From Microbacterium sp. zg-B185 (lineage in GTDB: Bacteria; Actinomycetota; Actinomycetes; Actinomycetales; Microbacteriaceae), in NCBI RefSeq assembly GCF_030246885.1, contig NZ_CP126739.1, forward strand, positions 682,001-746,000: DNA of 64,000 bases, written 5' to 3'. A program made the position numbers and the translations under genes. How positions within the stretch are numbered: position 1 is the first letter of the stretch; each line of letters opens with the position of its first letter. The notes under the pieces are model-generated. The model had not been told where the DNA came from and did not search any database. It saw only the letters and a list, made by a program, of their open reading frames with translations. Below are positions 49,350 to 59,161 of the stretch, piece by piece.

Positions 49350-50179
49350 ATCGCCCCGATGACGCGCGCCAGCAGCGACGAGATTGCGGGGCCCGCCAGC
49401 CGGCCGGCCTCCATGACCTCCTGGTGGCTGAGCGGCGTGGTCTGGATGCCGGCGGCCATGTTCGTGATGAGCGAGAAGCCCAGGACCTCCATGCCCGCCT
49501 GCCGGGCGGCGATGGCTTCCAATGCGGTGGACATTCCGACGATGTGGCCCCCGATCGCCTTGGCCATCCTCACCTCGGCGGGCGTCTCGTACTGCGGCCC
49601 GGTGAACTGGCAGTACACGCCCTCGTCCAGGGAGGGGTCGATCGTGTGCGCGAGATCACGCAGACGCATCGAGTACAGGTCGGTCAGGTCGATGAACGTT
49701 GCGCCCTCGAGCGGGGTCGCGCCGGTGAGGTTGATGTGGTCGCTGATCAGCACCGGCGTGCCGGGTTTCCAGGTGTGGCGGATGCCGCCGGCGCCGTTGG
49801 TGAGCACCATGGTGCGCGCCCCGGTGCCGGCCGCGGTGCGGACGCTGTGGACGACACGACGCGGGTTGCGACCCTCGTAGAAATGCGTGCGGGCTCCGAT
49901 GATCAGCACGTGCCGTCCGCGCGGGGTCAGCACACTGCGCAGCGTCCCGACGTGACCTTCCAGCGCGGGGCTGCTGAAGCCGACGACCTCAGTGCACGCA
50001 AGCGTGGCGACCGTCTCACCGATCAGTTCGGCAGCCTGCCCCCATCCGCTGCCCAGGGTGAGGGCGATGTCGTGCCGCGGAACGCCGGTGAGGCGCGCGA
50101 TCTGGTCCGCCGCCTCCGCCGCGATCTCGAACGGGTCCGCTGAGGGGTCATCCAGCGGGTTTGCGAAGGTCTGAGGCAT
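49346..50179 (-). CDS. deoD: Purine nucleoside phosphorylase
   Basis: 277 aa from ATG 50179 (a GTG at 50188 is possible). Trimeric-type PNP, splitting inosine and guanosine with phosphate. TLGSGWGQAAELIGE is the phosphate-binding N-terminal motif; RTHFYEGRNPRRVVHSVRTAAG and VLTNGAGGIRHTWKPG form the active site; GPQYETPAEVRMAKAIGGHIVGMSTALEAIAARQ (in parts) is the C-terminal hallmark. First gene of the PNP-PMM-MFS-GNAT unit. The symbol follows the mycobacterial naming. Confidence 0.88.
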   Translation of the reverse strand: MPQTFANPLDDPSADPFEIAAEAADQIARLTGVPRHDIALTLGSGWGQAAELIGETVATLACTEVVGFSSPALEGHVGTLRSVLTPRGRHVLIIGARTHFYEGRNPRRVVHSVRTAAGTGARTMVLTNGAGGIRHTWKPGTPVLISDHINLTGATPLEGATFIDLTDLYSMRLRDLAHTIDPSLDEGVYCQFTGPQYETPAEVRMAKAIGGHIVGMSTALEAIAARQAGMEVLGFSLITNMAAGIQTTPLSHQEVMEAGRLAGPAISSLLARVIGAM

Positions 50180-50295
50180 GCACCCCACTCTAGGAAGGCC
50201 CGGGCCCGGGAGCCAGACCGCGCGACCGTGAGCTACCCAGCTGATGGCCAGCCCGGCGTTGCATGAGCGCGCCTCCGGCCTGGGAAGATGAGTAC

Positions 50296-51744
50296 ATGTC
50301 TTTGAGCTTCGAGCGCACCCAGAGTGTCGCGATCATCGGTGGCGGCCCCGGCGGATACGAGGCGGCGCTGGGAGCCGCCCAGCTCGGTGCGGAAGTGACC
50401 GTGATCGAGCGCGCCGGGATCGGCGGCTCGGCCGTGATCACCGACGTCGTGCCGTCCAAGACCCTGATCGCGACCGCGGACGCGGCGGTGGCCATCTCGC
50501 AGGCCGGCGACCTGGGCGTGCAGCTGTTCGCCCGCGGCGGCGAGGGCAGGCCGCTCAAGCCGGAGATCGCCATCAACCTCGTCGCGGTCAACAAGCGACT
50601 GCTCTCGCTCGCGCGCCAGCAGTCCGACGACATGCGGGCGTCCCTGGTCGAGGCCGGGGTCCGCCTGATCTCGGGGTTCGGCCGCCTCGACAGCGACAAC
50701 GCCGTCGTGGTCTCGACCGGGCCGAACGGCACCGACTTCGACCGGGTCGAAGCGGACACGCTGATCGTCTCGGTCGGTGCGTCCCCGCGCGAGCTGCCGA
50801 GTGCGAAACCGGACGGCCAGCGCATCCTGACGTGGACGCAGCTGTATGACATGACCTCCCTGCCCGAGCACCTCATCGTCGTCGGCTCCGGCGTCACCGG
50901 CGCCGAGTTCGCGTCGGCATACATGAACCTCGGCTCGAAGGTCACGCTGATCTCCAGCCGCGACCAGGTCCTCCCGGGGGAGGACCGGGATGCCGCGATG
51001 GTGCTCGAGAAGGTCTTCAAGCGCGGCGGCATGACGGTGCTGTCCAAGTCCCGGGCCGACAACGTCGTCCGGGACGGCGACGGCGTTCTGGTCACCCTCT
51101 CGGATGGGCGCACGGTCGAGGGCAGTCACTGCCTGATGGCCGTCGGGTCGATCCCGAACACGGCCGGTATCGGTCTGGAGGCCGCCGGGGTGCAGATGAC
51201 CGAGTCCGGCCACATCCAGGTCAATCGGGTCGCGCGAACCTCGGTGCCGAACATCTACGCGGCCGGAGACTGCACCACCTTCGTGCCGCTGGCCTCGGTG
51301 GCCTCGATGCAGGGCCGCACCGCCGTCTTCCACGCCCTCGGCGATGTCGTCATCCCGCTCGAGCGTCGCCGGATCACGTCGAACATCTTCACCGCGCCGG
51401 AGATCGCGACGATCGGCTGGTCGGAGCAGGACATCATCGACGGACTCATCGACGGCGTCGTGCACAAGCTGCCGCTGGCGGCCAACCCGCGGGCGAAGAT
51501 GATGGGCACCAAGGACGGCTTCGTCAAGCTCATCGCACGGCAGGGCAGCGGCACCGTCATCGGCGGCGTGATCGTCGGTCCGCGCGCATCGGACCTCATC
51601 TACCCGATCGCGATCGCCGTGGACCGCCGGCTCACCGTCGACCAGCTCTCCCGTGTGTTCGCGGCGTATCCGTCGCTGAGCGGCAGCATCACGGACGCCG
51701 CGCGCGCGATGCACATCGTCGATCGCGCGAACGACGACGGCTGA
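50296..51744 (+). CDS. lpdA: LpdA-like flavoprotein disulfide-reductase-family NAD(P)H:quinone reductase
   Basis: 482 aa from ATG 50296. FAD loop IIGGGPGGYEAALGAAQLGA, NAD(P) loop VVGSGVTGAEFASAYMNLG, and FAD-ribityl loop IYAAGDCTTF are intact. The position of the redox-active CxxxxC is AGIGGSAVITDVVPSKTL, so both cysteines are missing. It therefore cannot be a lipoamide or mercuric reductase. M. tuberculosis LpdA (Rv3303c) is a comparable member that reduces quinones. Stand-alone gene, followed by a terminator hairpin, convergent with accC. Confidence 0.85.
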   Translation: MSLSFERTQSVAIIGGGPGGYEAALGAAQLGAEVTVIERAGIGGSAVITDVVPSKTLIATADAAVAISQAGDLGVQLFARGGEGRPLKPEIAINLVAVNKRLLSLARQQSDDMRASLVEAGVRLISGFGRLDSDNAVVVSTGPNGTDFDRVEADTLIVSVGASPRELPSAKPDGQRILTWTQLYDMTSLPEHLIVVGSGVTGAEFASAYMNLGSKVTLISSRDQVLPGEDRDAAMVLEKVFKRGGMTVLSKSRADNVVRDGDGVLVTLSDGRTVEGSHCLMAVGSIPNTAGIGLEAAGVQMTESGHIQVNRVARTSVPNIYAAGDCTTFVPLASVASMQGRTAVFHALGDVVIPLERRRITSNIFTAPEIATIGWSEQDIIDGLIDGVVHKLPLAANPRAKMMGTKDGFVKLIARQGSGTVIGGVIVGPRASDLIYPIAIAVDRRLTVDQLSRVFAAYPSLSGSITDAARAMHIVDRANDDG

Positions 51745-51745
51745 G

Positions 51746-51761
51746 GCCCCGCGAGCGGGGC
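51746..51761. terminator. Hairpin between convergent lpdA and accC
   Basis: GCCCCGC-GA-GCGGGGC starts 2 bases after the lpdA stop and ends 15 bases before the accC stop on the other strand. Likely bidirectional. Confidence 0.65.
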
Positions 51762-51776
51762 TGGACGGCGCGACTC

Positions 51777-53546
51777 CTAGGAGATCGTCAGCAGCTGATG
51801 CCCGGCGGAGACGGTCGTGCCGGCGGTGGCGTTGATCGCGCCGACGACGCCGTCCTTGTGCGCCTGGATCGGCTGTTCCATCTTCATCGCCTCGAGCACG
51901 ACGACCAGATCGCCCTGGACGACCGACTGCCCGTCCTGGACGGCGACCTTCACGATCGTCGATTGCATCGGGGCCTTGACGGCATCGCCGGACGCGCCGG
52001 CAACGACGGTCGGCGCGTGCGAGCGCCGCGACGGCGGTACAGCGGCGGGTCGGCCGACCGCCCCGGGAGCGGTGACGATCCGATCCGGAAGGCTGACCTC
52101 GAGGCGCTTGCCGCTGACCTCGACCACGACCGTGTGCCGCGCCTCGGCGGGCTTGGGCGCGGCCTCGAGCTCGCCGTCCCACGGCGGGATGTCGTTGACG
52201 AACTCCGTTTCGATCCAGCGGGTGAAGACGCCGAAGACGCCGTCCTCGGCCGTGAAGGCGGGGTCGCGCACGACCTTGCGGTGGAACGGCAGCACGGTGG
52301 GCAGACCGGTGACCTCGAACTCGTCCAGCGCGCGGCGTGCGCGTTCCAGCGCCTCGGCGCGGTCGCGGCCGGTGACGATGATCTTGCCGAGCAGCGAGTC
52401 GAAGGCGCCGCCGACCGAATCGCCCGCGGTGACGCCGGAATCCAGACGGATGCCGGGACCGCCGAACGTCTTGAAAATGTGGATGGGGCCGGGCTGGGGG
52501 AGGAACCCGCGACCCGGGTCTTCGCCGTTGACCCGGAACTCGATCGAGTGACCGACCGGCACCGGGTCGCCGTAATCCAGCGTGCCGCCCTCGGCGATGC
52601 GGAACTGCTCGCGCACGAGATCGATGCCGGTGACCTCTTCCGAGACCGGATGCTCGACTTGGAGGCGGGTGTTGACCTCCAGGAAGGAGATCGTGCCGTC
52701 CGCGCCGATCAGGAATTCGCACGTCCCGGCCCCGACGTACCCGACTTCGCGCAGGATCGCCTTCGAGGAGTCGTAGAGGATCGCGTTCTGCTCGTCGGTG
52801 AGGAACGGGGCGGGGGCCTCTTCGACGAGCTTCTGATGCCGCCGCTGCAGCGAGCAGTCGCGGGTGGAGATCACCACGACGTTGCCGGCGGCATCCGCCA
52901 GGCATTGCGTCTCGACGTGCCGGGGCTTGTCGAGGTATTTCTCCACGAAGCATTCGCCGCGACCGAAGGCGCTGATCGCCTCACGGGTCGCGGACTCGAA
53001 CATCTCGGCGATCTCGTCGTATTCGCGCGCCACCTTGAGCCCGCGACCGCCGCCGCCGTACGCGGCCTTGATCGCGATGGGGAGCCCGAACTCCTCGGCG
53101 AACGCGATCACCTCGGCGGCTCCGCCGACCGGCCCGGGGGTGCCCGGTACCAGTGGGGCGCCGACCCTTTCGGCCACGTGCCGTGCGGTGACCTTGTCAC
53201 CGAGCGCTTCGATGGCCTCGGGGGTCGGGCCGATCCACACCAGCCCCGCTCCGATCACGGCGCGCGCGAAGGCGGCGTTCTCGGCGAGGAATCCGTAGCC
53301 CGGGTGGACGGCGTCGGCACCGGACCGTCGCGCGATGGAGAGGATCTTCTCGATCGACAGGTAGGTCTCGGCGCTGGTCGAGCCCTGCAGGGCGTACGAC
53401 TCGTCCGCGAGCCGCGCGTGCAGCGCGTCCCGGTCCTGGTCGGCGTAGACCGCGACGGATGATTTTCCGGCATCTCGCGCCGCGCGGATGACGCGGACTG
53501 CGATCTCGCCGCGGTTGGCAACGAGAACCTTGGCGATCTGAGGCAT
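51777..53546 (-). CDS. accA3: Acyl-CoA carboxylase alpha subunit (biotin carboxylase + BCCP)
   Basis: 589 aa from ATG 53546 ([18 protein letters not shown]). The biotin carboxylase domain (~1-450) has ATP-grasp [17 protein letters not shown] and [16 protein letters not shown]. The C-terminal biotin-carrier domain ends with EAMKMEQPI, whose lysine is biotinylated by BirA. It works with the AccD and AccE encoded at 59162-60990 to make malonyl- or methylmalonyl-CoA. Length and fusion match mycobacterial AccA3 (Rv3285). The 118-base gap to maf holds no gene. Confidence 0.92.
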   Translation of the reverse strand: MPQIAKVLVANRGEIAVRVIRAARDAGKSSVAVYADQDRDALHARLADESYALQGSTSAETYLSIEKILSIARRSGADAVHPGYGFLAENAAFARAVIGAGLVWIGPTPEAIEALGDKVTARHVAERVGAPLVPGTPGPVGGAAEVIAFAEEFGLPIAIKAAYGGGGRGLKVAREYDEIAEMFESATREAISAFGRGECFVEKYLDKPRHVETQCLADAAGNVVVISTRDCSLQRRHQKLVEEAPAPFLTDEQNAILYDSSKAILREVGYVGAGTCEFLIGADGTISFLEVNTRLQVEHPVSEEVTGIDLVREQFRIAEGGTLDYGDPVPVGHSIEFRVNGEDPGRGFLPQPGPIHIFKTFGGPGIRLDSGVTAGDSVGGAFDSLLGKIIVTGRDRAEALERARRALDEFEVTGLPTVLPFHRKVVRDPAFTAEDGVFGVFTRWIETEFVNDIPPWDGELEAAPKPAEARHTVVVEVSGKRLEVSLPDRIVTAPGAVGRPAAVPPSRRSHAPTVVAGASGDAVKAPMQSTIVKVAVQDGQSVVQGDLVVVLEAMKMEQPIQAHKDGVVGAINATAGTTVSAGHQLLTIS

Positions 53547-53664
53547 GGAGGCCAGCCTACCGAGGCACCCAGGCCTGCTTTTGAGCGCTTCGCACAAGAA
53601 AGCGGCGGAAACGTGTGGGGGAGTCTACGAGCCCGTCCGAGAGGTTATGTGCGGTTCCTCGCAA

Positions 53665-54312
53665 TCAGGCGCGGTTCCACAGATCCGGCCAGGCGACCCC
53701 GAGCGTTCCGGCGAGGCGCCGCACCGTGGACAGGGACATGCCGACCACGGTCGACGGGTCCCCGACCACCCGGTCGATGAACGGGCCGCCGAGGCTGTCG
53801 ATCGTGAACGCCCCCGCGACATGCAGGGGCTCACCCGAGGCGACGTACGCGGCGATCTCGGCGTCGGTCACATCGGCGGCGAAGGTGACGGATGCTTCGG
53901 CCACCGCCTCCGCCTCTCGCAGCTCCGCGCCGGGATGCACCCGGATGACACTGTGCCCGGAGTGCAGCACGCCGGTCCGTCCTCGCATCGCACGCCACCG
54001 TCGTGTGGCCACGTCGGCCGTATACGGCTTGCCGAGGATTTCGCCGTCGATCTCGAACATCGAGTCGCCGCCGATCACGATCCCGTCGAAGTCGGCCTGC
54101 TCGGCGCGGACGCGCGACGCGACATCCGCCGCCTTCCGTCGTGCCAGGACCAGCACGTGCTCGTCGGCCGGCAGCAGCCGACCCTCGGCGGCCTGGACCT
54201 CCGCGATGACGGCATCCTCGTCCACGTCCGGCGCCATCGTGCGCGGCTCGATCCCGGCCTGTCTCAGCAGCATCAGGCGGGCGGGCGACGTCGAGGCGAG
54301 GAAGACCTGCAT
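53665..54312 (-). CDS. maf: Maf-family nucleotide pyrophosphatase
   Basis: 215 aa. The N-terminal MQVFLASTSPARLMLLRQAG is the nucleotide-binding loop of Maf proteins, with IGGDSMFEIDGEILGKP in the centre. In most Maf proteins that motif reads ADTVV..DG; here GGDSMFEIDG keeps the catalytic Asp and Gly. It hydrolyses modified or canonical NTPs and affects septation. Divergent from the methyltransferase gene with 47 bases between start codons. Conserved actinobacterial position between accA3 and accE. Confidence 0.88.
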   Translation of the reverse strand: MQVFLASTSPARLMLLRQAGIEPRTMAPDVDEDAVIAEVQAAEGRLLPADEHVLVLARRKAADVASRVRAEQADFDGIVIGGDSMFEIDGEILGKPYTADVATRRWRAMRGRTGVLHSGHSVIRVHPGAELREAEAVAEASVTFAADVTDAEIAAYVASGEPLHVAGAFTIDSLGGPFIDRVVGDPSTVVGMSLSTVRRLAGTLGVAWPDLWNRA

Positions 54313-54359
54313 GCGTTCACGGTAGCCGCGTCGCGCGTCTGCTGTGGAATGCTCGAGAC

Positions 54360-55709
54360 GTGGATGCCGGAGACGAACTCGACCTCGATGTGACCAGTGT
54401 CGCCCACGGCGGGGTGTTCGTCGGGCGGTACGGAGACGATTCGACCGCGGCGGACCGCGGCGCCGAGGAGACCCGCGGCGCGGCGCGCGGCGGACGCGTG
54501 ATCTTCGTTCCCGACGCGATCCCGGGGGAGCGCGTGCGCGTGCGCCTGACCGACGTCGGGAAGAAGTCGTTCTGGCGCGGCGACGTGATCGATGTGCTGG
54601 AGCCCTCGCCCCACCGGCAGCCGCATGTCTGGCGCCAGGCCGATGTCACGGTGCCGCCGCACCTGCGCCCCGGGGGCGCGGACTTCGGGCACATCGAGCT
54701 GGCCCACCAGCGAGCGCTCAAGCGGGAGGTGCTGACCGACGCCCTGCAGCGCTTCGGCGGCGTGGAGTGGGACGTGGACGTGGCGGGCCCCGTCGGGGTG
54801 ACCGACGCGGAGGGGCGGATCGTCGAGGCCGAAACGGCGGACGGCACGCGGTGGCGCACGCGAGTGAGTCTTCACGTCGACGCCGACGGCCACGTCGGCC
54901 CCTACGCCGCGCGCAGCCACACGGTCGTGCCCGTCGAGGACTTCCCGCTCGCGACCGCGGCCGTCGAGCGCGCCGCGCTGCAGCAAACGCACGGTCGACC
55001 CGGCCGCATCGATCTGGTCCAGCCTGCCGACGGGCGCGTCCGGGTGCTGCCGCGTCCCGACTCGGCCCGCCACGCCCCTGGCCAGGCGCGTGAGGTCGTC
55101 ACCGAGCGGGTCGGCACGCGGGAGTTCCGGGTCGACGCCGGCGGCTTCTGGCAGGTGCACCGGCTGGCCGCGGCAACGCTGGATTCCGCCGTGCGATCCG
55201 CGGTTCGCGCGGCCGGTCCGCGTGGCGCGGAGGATGCCGTCCTGGACGCCGAGGCCTGGCACCTTGACCTTTACGGCGGCGTGGGACTCTTCGCCGCCGC
55301 ACTCGCCGAGCTCGGCGGAGGCCGGGTCACGTCTGTGGAATCCGACCCGCGCGCCACCGAGCACGCCGGCGAGAACCTCGCCGAATGGGTCGGCGCACGT
55401 GCCGAGACGGCGCGAGTGGACCGGTTCCTCGCGCGGCTGGGGGCCGAAGCCTCCGACCGGGACCGCGACCGGCTCAGCCACGGCGTCACCGTCCTGGATC
55501 CCCCCCGCTCCGGTGCCGGACGCGGGATCGTCGAACGGATCGCCGCGCTGCGGCCCGCAGCGGTCGTGTACGTGGCATGCGACCCGGTCGCCCTGGCCCG
55601 CGACGTGGCGACGTTCCGCGCCGAGGGCTACTCGCTGAGTCGGATCGCGGCGTACGACATCTTCCCCAACTCGCACCACGTCGAGGCGGTCGCGACCTTC
55701 GTACGGTGA
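54360..55709 (+). CDS. TrmA/RumA-type SAM-dependent RNA methyltransferase
   Basis: 449 aa from GTG 54360. An N-terminal TRAM-like RNA-binding domain (~1-75, VAHGGVFVGRYG … IPGERVRVRLTDVGKKSFWRGDV) leads to a Rossmann methyltransferase: LDLYGGVGLFAAAL (SAM loop), VLDPPRSGAGRGIVE, and the catalytic-cysteine loop VVYVACDPVALARDV. It methylates a uridine at C5 in rRNA or tRNA; which one cannot be told. The usual N-terminal Fe-S cysteines of RlmC/RlmD are not evident. It is followed 33 bases later by the response regulator. Confidence 0.85.
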   Translation: MDAGDELDLDVTSVAHGGVFVGRYGDDSTAADRGAEETRGAARGGRVIFVPDAIPGERVRVRLTDVGKKSFWRGDVIDVLEPSPHRQPHVWRQADVTVPPHLRPGGADFGHIELAHQRALKREVLTDALQRFGGVEWDVDVAGPVGVTDAEGRIVEAETADGTRWRTRVSLHVDADGHVGPYAARSHTVVPVEDFPLATAAVERAALQQTHGRPGRIDLVQPADGRVRVLPRPDSARHAPGQAREVVTERVGTREFRVDAGGFWQVHRLAAATLDSAVRSAVRAAGPRGAEDAVLDAEAWHLDLYGGVGLFAAALAELGGGRVTSVESDPRATEHAGENLAEWVGARAETARVDRFLARLGAEASDRDRDRLSHGVTVLDPPRSGAGRGIVERIAALRPAAVVYVACDPVALARDVATFRAEGYSLSRIAAYDIFPNSHHVEAVATFVR

Positions 55710-55742
55710 GGATCAGGGGAGCCCGCCACTAGGCTGGACGGC

Positions 55743-56417
55743 ATGACGCGAGTGGCCCTGATCGACGACCACGAGTCCGTGCGACTCGGGCTCGAGGCCG
55801 CCTGCGCACGAGCGCACAAAGAAGTCGTGTTCTCGGGCAGCAACGTCAACGAATACCTGAGCTGGCGCGCGTTCAGCCGTGCGCAGCCGGCCGATGTCGT
55901 CGTCCTGGACCTGACGCTCGGTGACGGCACCACCGTCACGGAGAACGTCCGCCGACTCGTCTCGGACGGGTCGAGCGTGATCATCCACAGCGTCGCCGAT
56001 CGGCCGGCGGCGGTGCGCGAGGCGCTCGCCGCAGGCGCGGCCGGCGTCGTCAGCAAGGGCTCCCCGATCGACGACGTGATGGCCGCGATCCGGACGGTCG
56101 CCCAGGGCGAACCGCTCAACAACGTCGAGTGGGCCAGCGCGGTGGAAGGCGACCGCGCATTCGCCGATGCGCAGCTGTCTGCGCGTGAGCGCGACGTGCT
56201 GCGCCTGTACGCGGCCGGATTGCCGTTGAAGGTGGTCGCGGACCGTCTCGGTGTGGCGTATTCCACGGCCAAGGAGAACATCACGCGCGTTCGCGTGAAA
56301 TACGTCGAGGTCGGCAGGCCGGCCCCGACCAAGGTCGACCTGCTGCGCCGCGCGATGGAGGACGGAATCCTTGCCGAACCGACTGACCGCGAAGGCGCCG
56401 GTGGTGTCGGAGCCTGA
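55743..56417 (+). CDS. NarL/FixJ-type response regulator
   Basis: 224 aa. The receiver domain shows VALIDDHESVRLGL (acidic pair), VVVLDLTLGDGT with the phospho-acceptor Asp at ~53, and the lysine in AGVVSKGSP. The C-terminal LuxR-type HTH spans ~147-205 (LSARERDVLRLYAAGLPLKVVADRLGVAYSTAKENITRV, in parts). Cognate kinase is the overlapping next gene. The region between domains (NNVEWASAVEG) is short. Target genes unknown. Confidence 0.9.
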   Translation: MTRVALIDDHESVRLGLEAACARAHKEVVFSGSNVNEYLSWRAFSRAQPADVVVLDLTLGDGTTVTENVRRLVSDGSSVIIHSVADRPAAVREALAAGAAGVVSKGSPIDDVMAAIRTVAQGEPLNNVEWASAVEGDRAFADAQLSARERDVLRLYAAGLPLKVVADRLGVAYSTAKENITRVRVKYVEVGRPAPTKVDLLRRAMEDGILAEPTDREGAGGVGA

Positions 56418-57663
56418 AAGCGCCCGCGCCGTCCTCGCCGACGCGTGGGGACACATTCCGCAGACACGTGAGACTACGGCCGGCCTCGGCTCGTTCACGC
56501 GGCTGCGGATCGAGCGCATCATCTCGATCGTCGTCGGTCTGGGCAGTCTCGTCCTGGGCACGCAGGCGTTCCTGGCTGCACTGGGACCCTCGTTCCAGGA
56601 GAAGCCGGAATGGCATCTGCCGCTCGTGCTGATGACCTTCGTGCCGCTCGCCGGCATGATCGTGGCCTGTCTGATCGGCCGCGGGGTCCGCATAGCGGCC
56701 GGCATCTACGCCGTCATCTATCCCGTCGCCCTTCTGCTCTGGCCGCTGGCGACCACGGGTGGAGCAGCCGATCACGTGGCGCAGCCGTGGATCTGGTATC
56801 TCGTCAACGTCGCAACAGTGGCCAGCGTGCTCGCTTTCGCGCTGCCTCTGCAGATCGTGTGGACCGTCGGCCTGCCGATCCTCTTCGGAATCGTGAGATT
56901 GATCCAGGGCGACTTCGCGCAGCTGTACTGGTTCTCGGTCGCCCTCGATGTGTCGTTCGCGCTGATCCTGGGTGCGATGCTGCTCACCCTCGGGTGGGTC
57001 TTCCGCTCCGTTGCTGCGAACGTGGACGAGACCCGGGCACGCGCCGTCCAGTCGTATGCGCAGGCCGCGGCGGCGGATGCCGCAGAGCAGGAGCGCGTCG
57101 CGGTGGCCGCGCTCATGCACGACAGCGTGCTGGCGGCGTTGATCGCCGCGGAGCGTGCGCACACGCCGCGACAAAAGACTCTGGCGGTGGCGATGGCGCG
57201 GGAGGCGCTCACCCGTCTGGCGAACACCGAGCAGGACTCCGAGGAGGGCAGCGACGAGCCACGGGATGCCGCGAGCATCGCTGATGACATCGAACGCGCC
57301 GCTCTGGAACTGGGTGTCTCGGTGCGGGCGGAACGGCTGATCACCGAACATGCTCCTGCCATGCCCGGTCGGGCTGCTCGTGCTCTCGTCCTGGCCGCCA
57401 CCCAGGCGGTCGCGAACGCCGCCCAGCACGCCGCCGGCTCCGGACTGGCGGTCAGTGTGGAGGGTGATGACGACCCCTCACGGGTGGTCATCACGGTGCG
57501 GGACACCGGCGCGGGATTCGATCTGGAGCGCGTGCCCCACGATCGTCTCGGCATCCGTGCCTCGATCTTCGCGCGGGTCGCCGCGGTCGGCGGCACCAGC
57601 ACGATCGACTCCGACGCGAACGGCACCACCGTGCGCCTGGAATGGCGTGAGGCGTCTTCATGA
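56401..57663 (+). CDS. Membrane sensor histidine kinase
   Basis: About 420 aa, with six or so hydrophobic segments in the first 210 residues (for example IISIVVGLGSLVLGTQAFLA). A dimerisation region follows with phospho-acceptor His in AALMHDSVLAALIAAERA and a C-terminal HATPase domain (ATQAVANAAQHA N-box, VRDTGAGFDLERV G1 box). The start is uncertain: GTG 56401 or 56404 with AAGG upstream, or TTG 56371. All overlap the response regulator. It probably senses a membrane or cell-envelope signal. Together with the following gene it forms a three-gene unit. Confidence 0.85.
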   Translation: MVSEPESARAVLADAWGHIPQTRETTAGLGSFTRLRIERIISIVVGLGSLVLGTQAFLAALGPSFQEKPEWHLPLVLMTFVPLAGMIVACLIGRGVRIAAGIYAVIYPVALLLWPLATTGGAADHVAQPWIWYLVNVATVASVLAFALPLQIVWTVGLPILFGIVRLIQGDFAQLYWFSVALDVSFALILGAMLLTLGWVFRSVAANVDETRARAVQSYAQAAAADAAEQERVAVAALMHDSVLAALIAAERAHTPRQKTLAVAMAREALTRLANTEQDSEEGSDEPRDAASIADDIERAALELGVSVRAERLITEHAPAMPGRAARALVLAATQAVANAAQHAAGSGLAVSVEGDDDPSRVVITVRDTGAGFDLERVPHDRLGIRASIFARVAAVGGTSTIDSDANGTTVRLEWREASS

Positions 57664-58724
57664 TCAGCGTGCGGCGCATCATCGTGGTGATCGGGATGGC
57701 CTTCACCGCCTACCTCGCGGCGCGGGGCCTGTGGTGGACGGAGCCGGTGCCGCAGCCGCTGCTCCTGTTCGCCGCCCTCAGCCTGTATCTGGTGACGACA
57801 TGGCTGTGCATCCTGTGGGAGCCGCGGCGGGTCAGCGAGGTGGGACTGGGCGGCGTGGTGACCGAGGGCCCCCCGGCGCCCGGTGCACGGACACGACTGC
57901 CCACCTGGTCGGCTGCCCTCGCTCTGGCCTGCGCCGTCCTCGTGCCCACAGCCATCGCCGTGGCGGTCGGGCCGGAGTCCCGGACCGAACCGTTCGCCAC
58001 CTGGTATCTCGGCGGCATCGGGGCGCTGATGACGATCGTCATGGTGCGTCGTCGCGCGTGGGTCGCGTGGACGGGCATCGCCGCCCTCGCCCTCGCGTCG
58101 ATGATCTGGATGGGACCGCTCAACGCGCTCGCGCTGGGCCTGGTCGGCTCGATCGTCTGGGTCGCGGCCACGCAGCTGATGCTGCGGTCGATGGATCGTG
58201 CCGCGCGCGACACCGCACAGCTGGCACAGCTGCAGCGCGCGGCGTCGGCGTGGCAGGCATCGCAGACCGGCAGGCAGCGGGAGCGGAGGCTGCAGGTGCA
58301 GCGCGCGCTCACCGTGGCCGGACCGATTCTGACCCGCACGGTGGCTTCGGGAGGCGCACTCACCGAGACGGAGCGCACCGAGGCGCGCCTGGCCGAGGGG
58401 CGTCTGCGCGATGAGATCCGCGGACCCCGATTGCTGGATGACGCGGTGCATGCCGAACTGGAGCGCGCCCGGCGGCGCGGGACCAACGTCACCGTGCTGG
58501 ACGAGGGCGGCCTGGAAGGGTTGGACGAAGCGTCGCTGGCGATCATCCGCGCTCAGCTGGCCGAGACGCTGCGCACCGCCCGTTCGGATCGGCTCTACAT
58601 CCGCACGTCGCCGCACGAGCGTGTCGCGGTGACCGTGGTCGGCCGTTCCGCCGCAGGCGAGGGCATGTCCGACGAGGACGCCGTGGACCTGTGGCGGGAG
58701 ATCGATCACCCGACCGTGGCCTGA
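57660..58724 (+). CDS. Membrane protein linked to the two-component system
   Basis: 354 aa from ATG 57660 (overlaps the kinase stop by 4 bases). Hydrophobic segments near the N-terminus (IIVVIGMAFTAYLAA, LLLFAALSLYLVTTWLC, and three further) occupy ~1-175. A helical, arginine-rich cytoplasmic half follows without recognisable H-, N- or G-boxes, so it is not a complete kinase. It may modulate the sensor or be a degenerate kinase half. The stop codon lies in the first unit of a 29-bp tandem repeat, so the C-terminus may be variable between strains. Confidence 0.75.
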   Translation: MISVRRIIVVIGMAFTAYLAARGLWWTEPVPQPLLLFAALSLYLVTTWLCILWEPRRVSEVGLGGVVTEGPPAPGARTRLPTWSAALALACAVLVPTAIAVAVGPESRTEPFATWYLGGIGALMTIVMVRRRAWVAWTGIAALALASMIWMGPLNALALGLVGSIVWVAATQLMLRSMDRAARDTAQLAQLQRAASAWQASQTGRQRERRLQVQRALTVAGPILTRTVASGGALTETERTEARLAEGRLRDEIRGPRLLDDAVHAELERARRRGTNVTVLDEGGLEGLDEASLAIIRAQLAETLRTARSDRLYIRTSPHERVAVTVVGRSAAGEGMSDEDAVDLWREIDHPTVA

Positions 58725-58876
58725 AGCCGACGCCTGCGGCGGCCCCTGGCCTGAGCGCCCGCCTGAACGGGACCGTGGCCTGAGGCGCCGCCTGAACGGG
58801 ACCGTGGCCCGAGGCCCCGCCTAAACGGGACCGTGGCCTGAGGCGCCGCCTGACCGGGACCGTGGCCCGAGGCGGG
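58713..58876 (+). repeat. 29-bp tandem repeat beginning in a coding 3' end
   Basis: Units of ACCGTGGCCTGAGGCGCCGC + CTGAACGGG occur at 58713 (30 bp, divergent), 58743, 58772, 58801, 58830 and a partial at 58859. The first unit contains the stop codon TGA of the 57660-58724 gene, so the array grew from that gene's end. Bases 58878-59161 after it hold a terminator hairpin and no gene I can support. Confidence 0.85.
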
Positions 58877-58944
58877 AGCCCGAGGGTTCCCGCTCCCCGT
58901 CCCGGCGGGGGAGGGGAGCCGGGGCGGGGAGCGAAGAAGGAAGG

Positions 58945-58977
58945 GGTGGGGGGTGGCGAAGCCGCCAACCCCCCACC
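58945..58977. terminator. Strong bidirectional hairpin before accE
   Basis: GGTGGGGGGT-GGCG pairs with CGCC-A-ACCCCCCACC over 14 bp with one bulged A and a 4-base loop, between the tandem repeat and the accE end (59162). Confidence 0.7.
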
Positions 58978-59161
58978 GGGCGGACAGTTACCCGAAAACC
59001 GTCCGCATGGCCGACCCTGGAGCTCCCACATAGGTGGAAAGCGGGTCGACCGAACGCGAGATGCGTTCCAGCTCCTCCAGTATCGGCTGGTGCCCGCGCC
59101 GGCGTCTGTAGGTATTTCGGGGGACAGTGCGTTCCGGGCGACGCCCGCAGGCGGGATGGGC

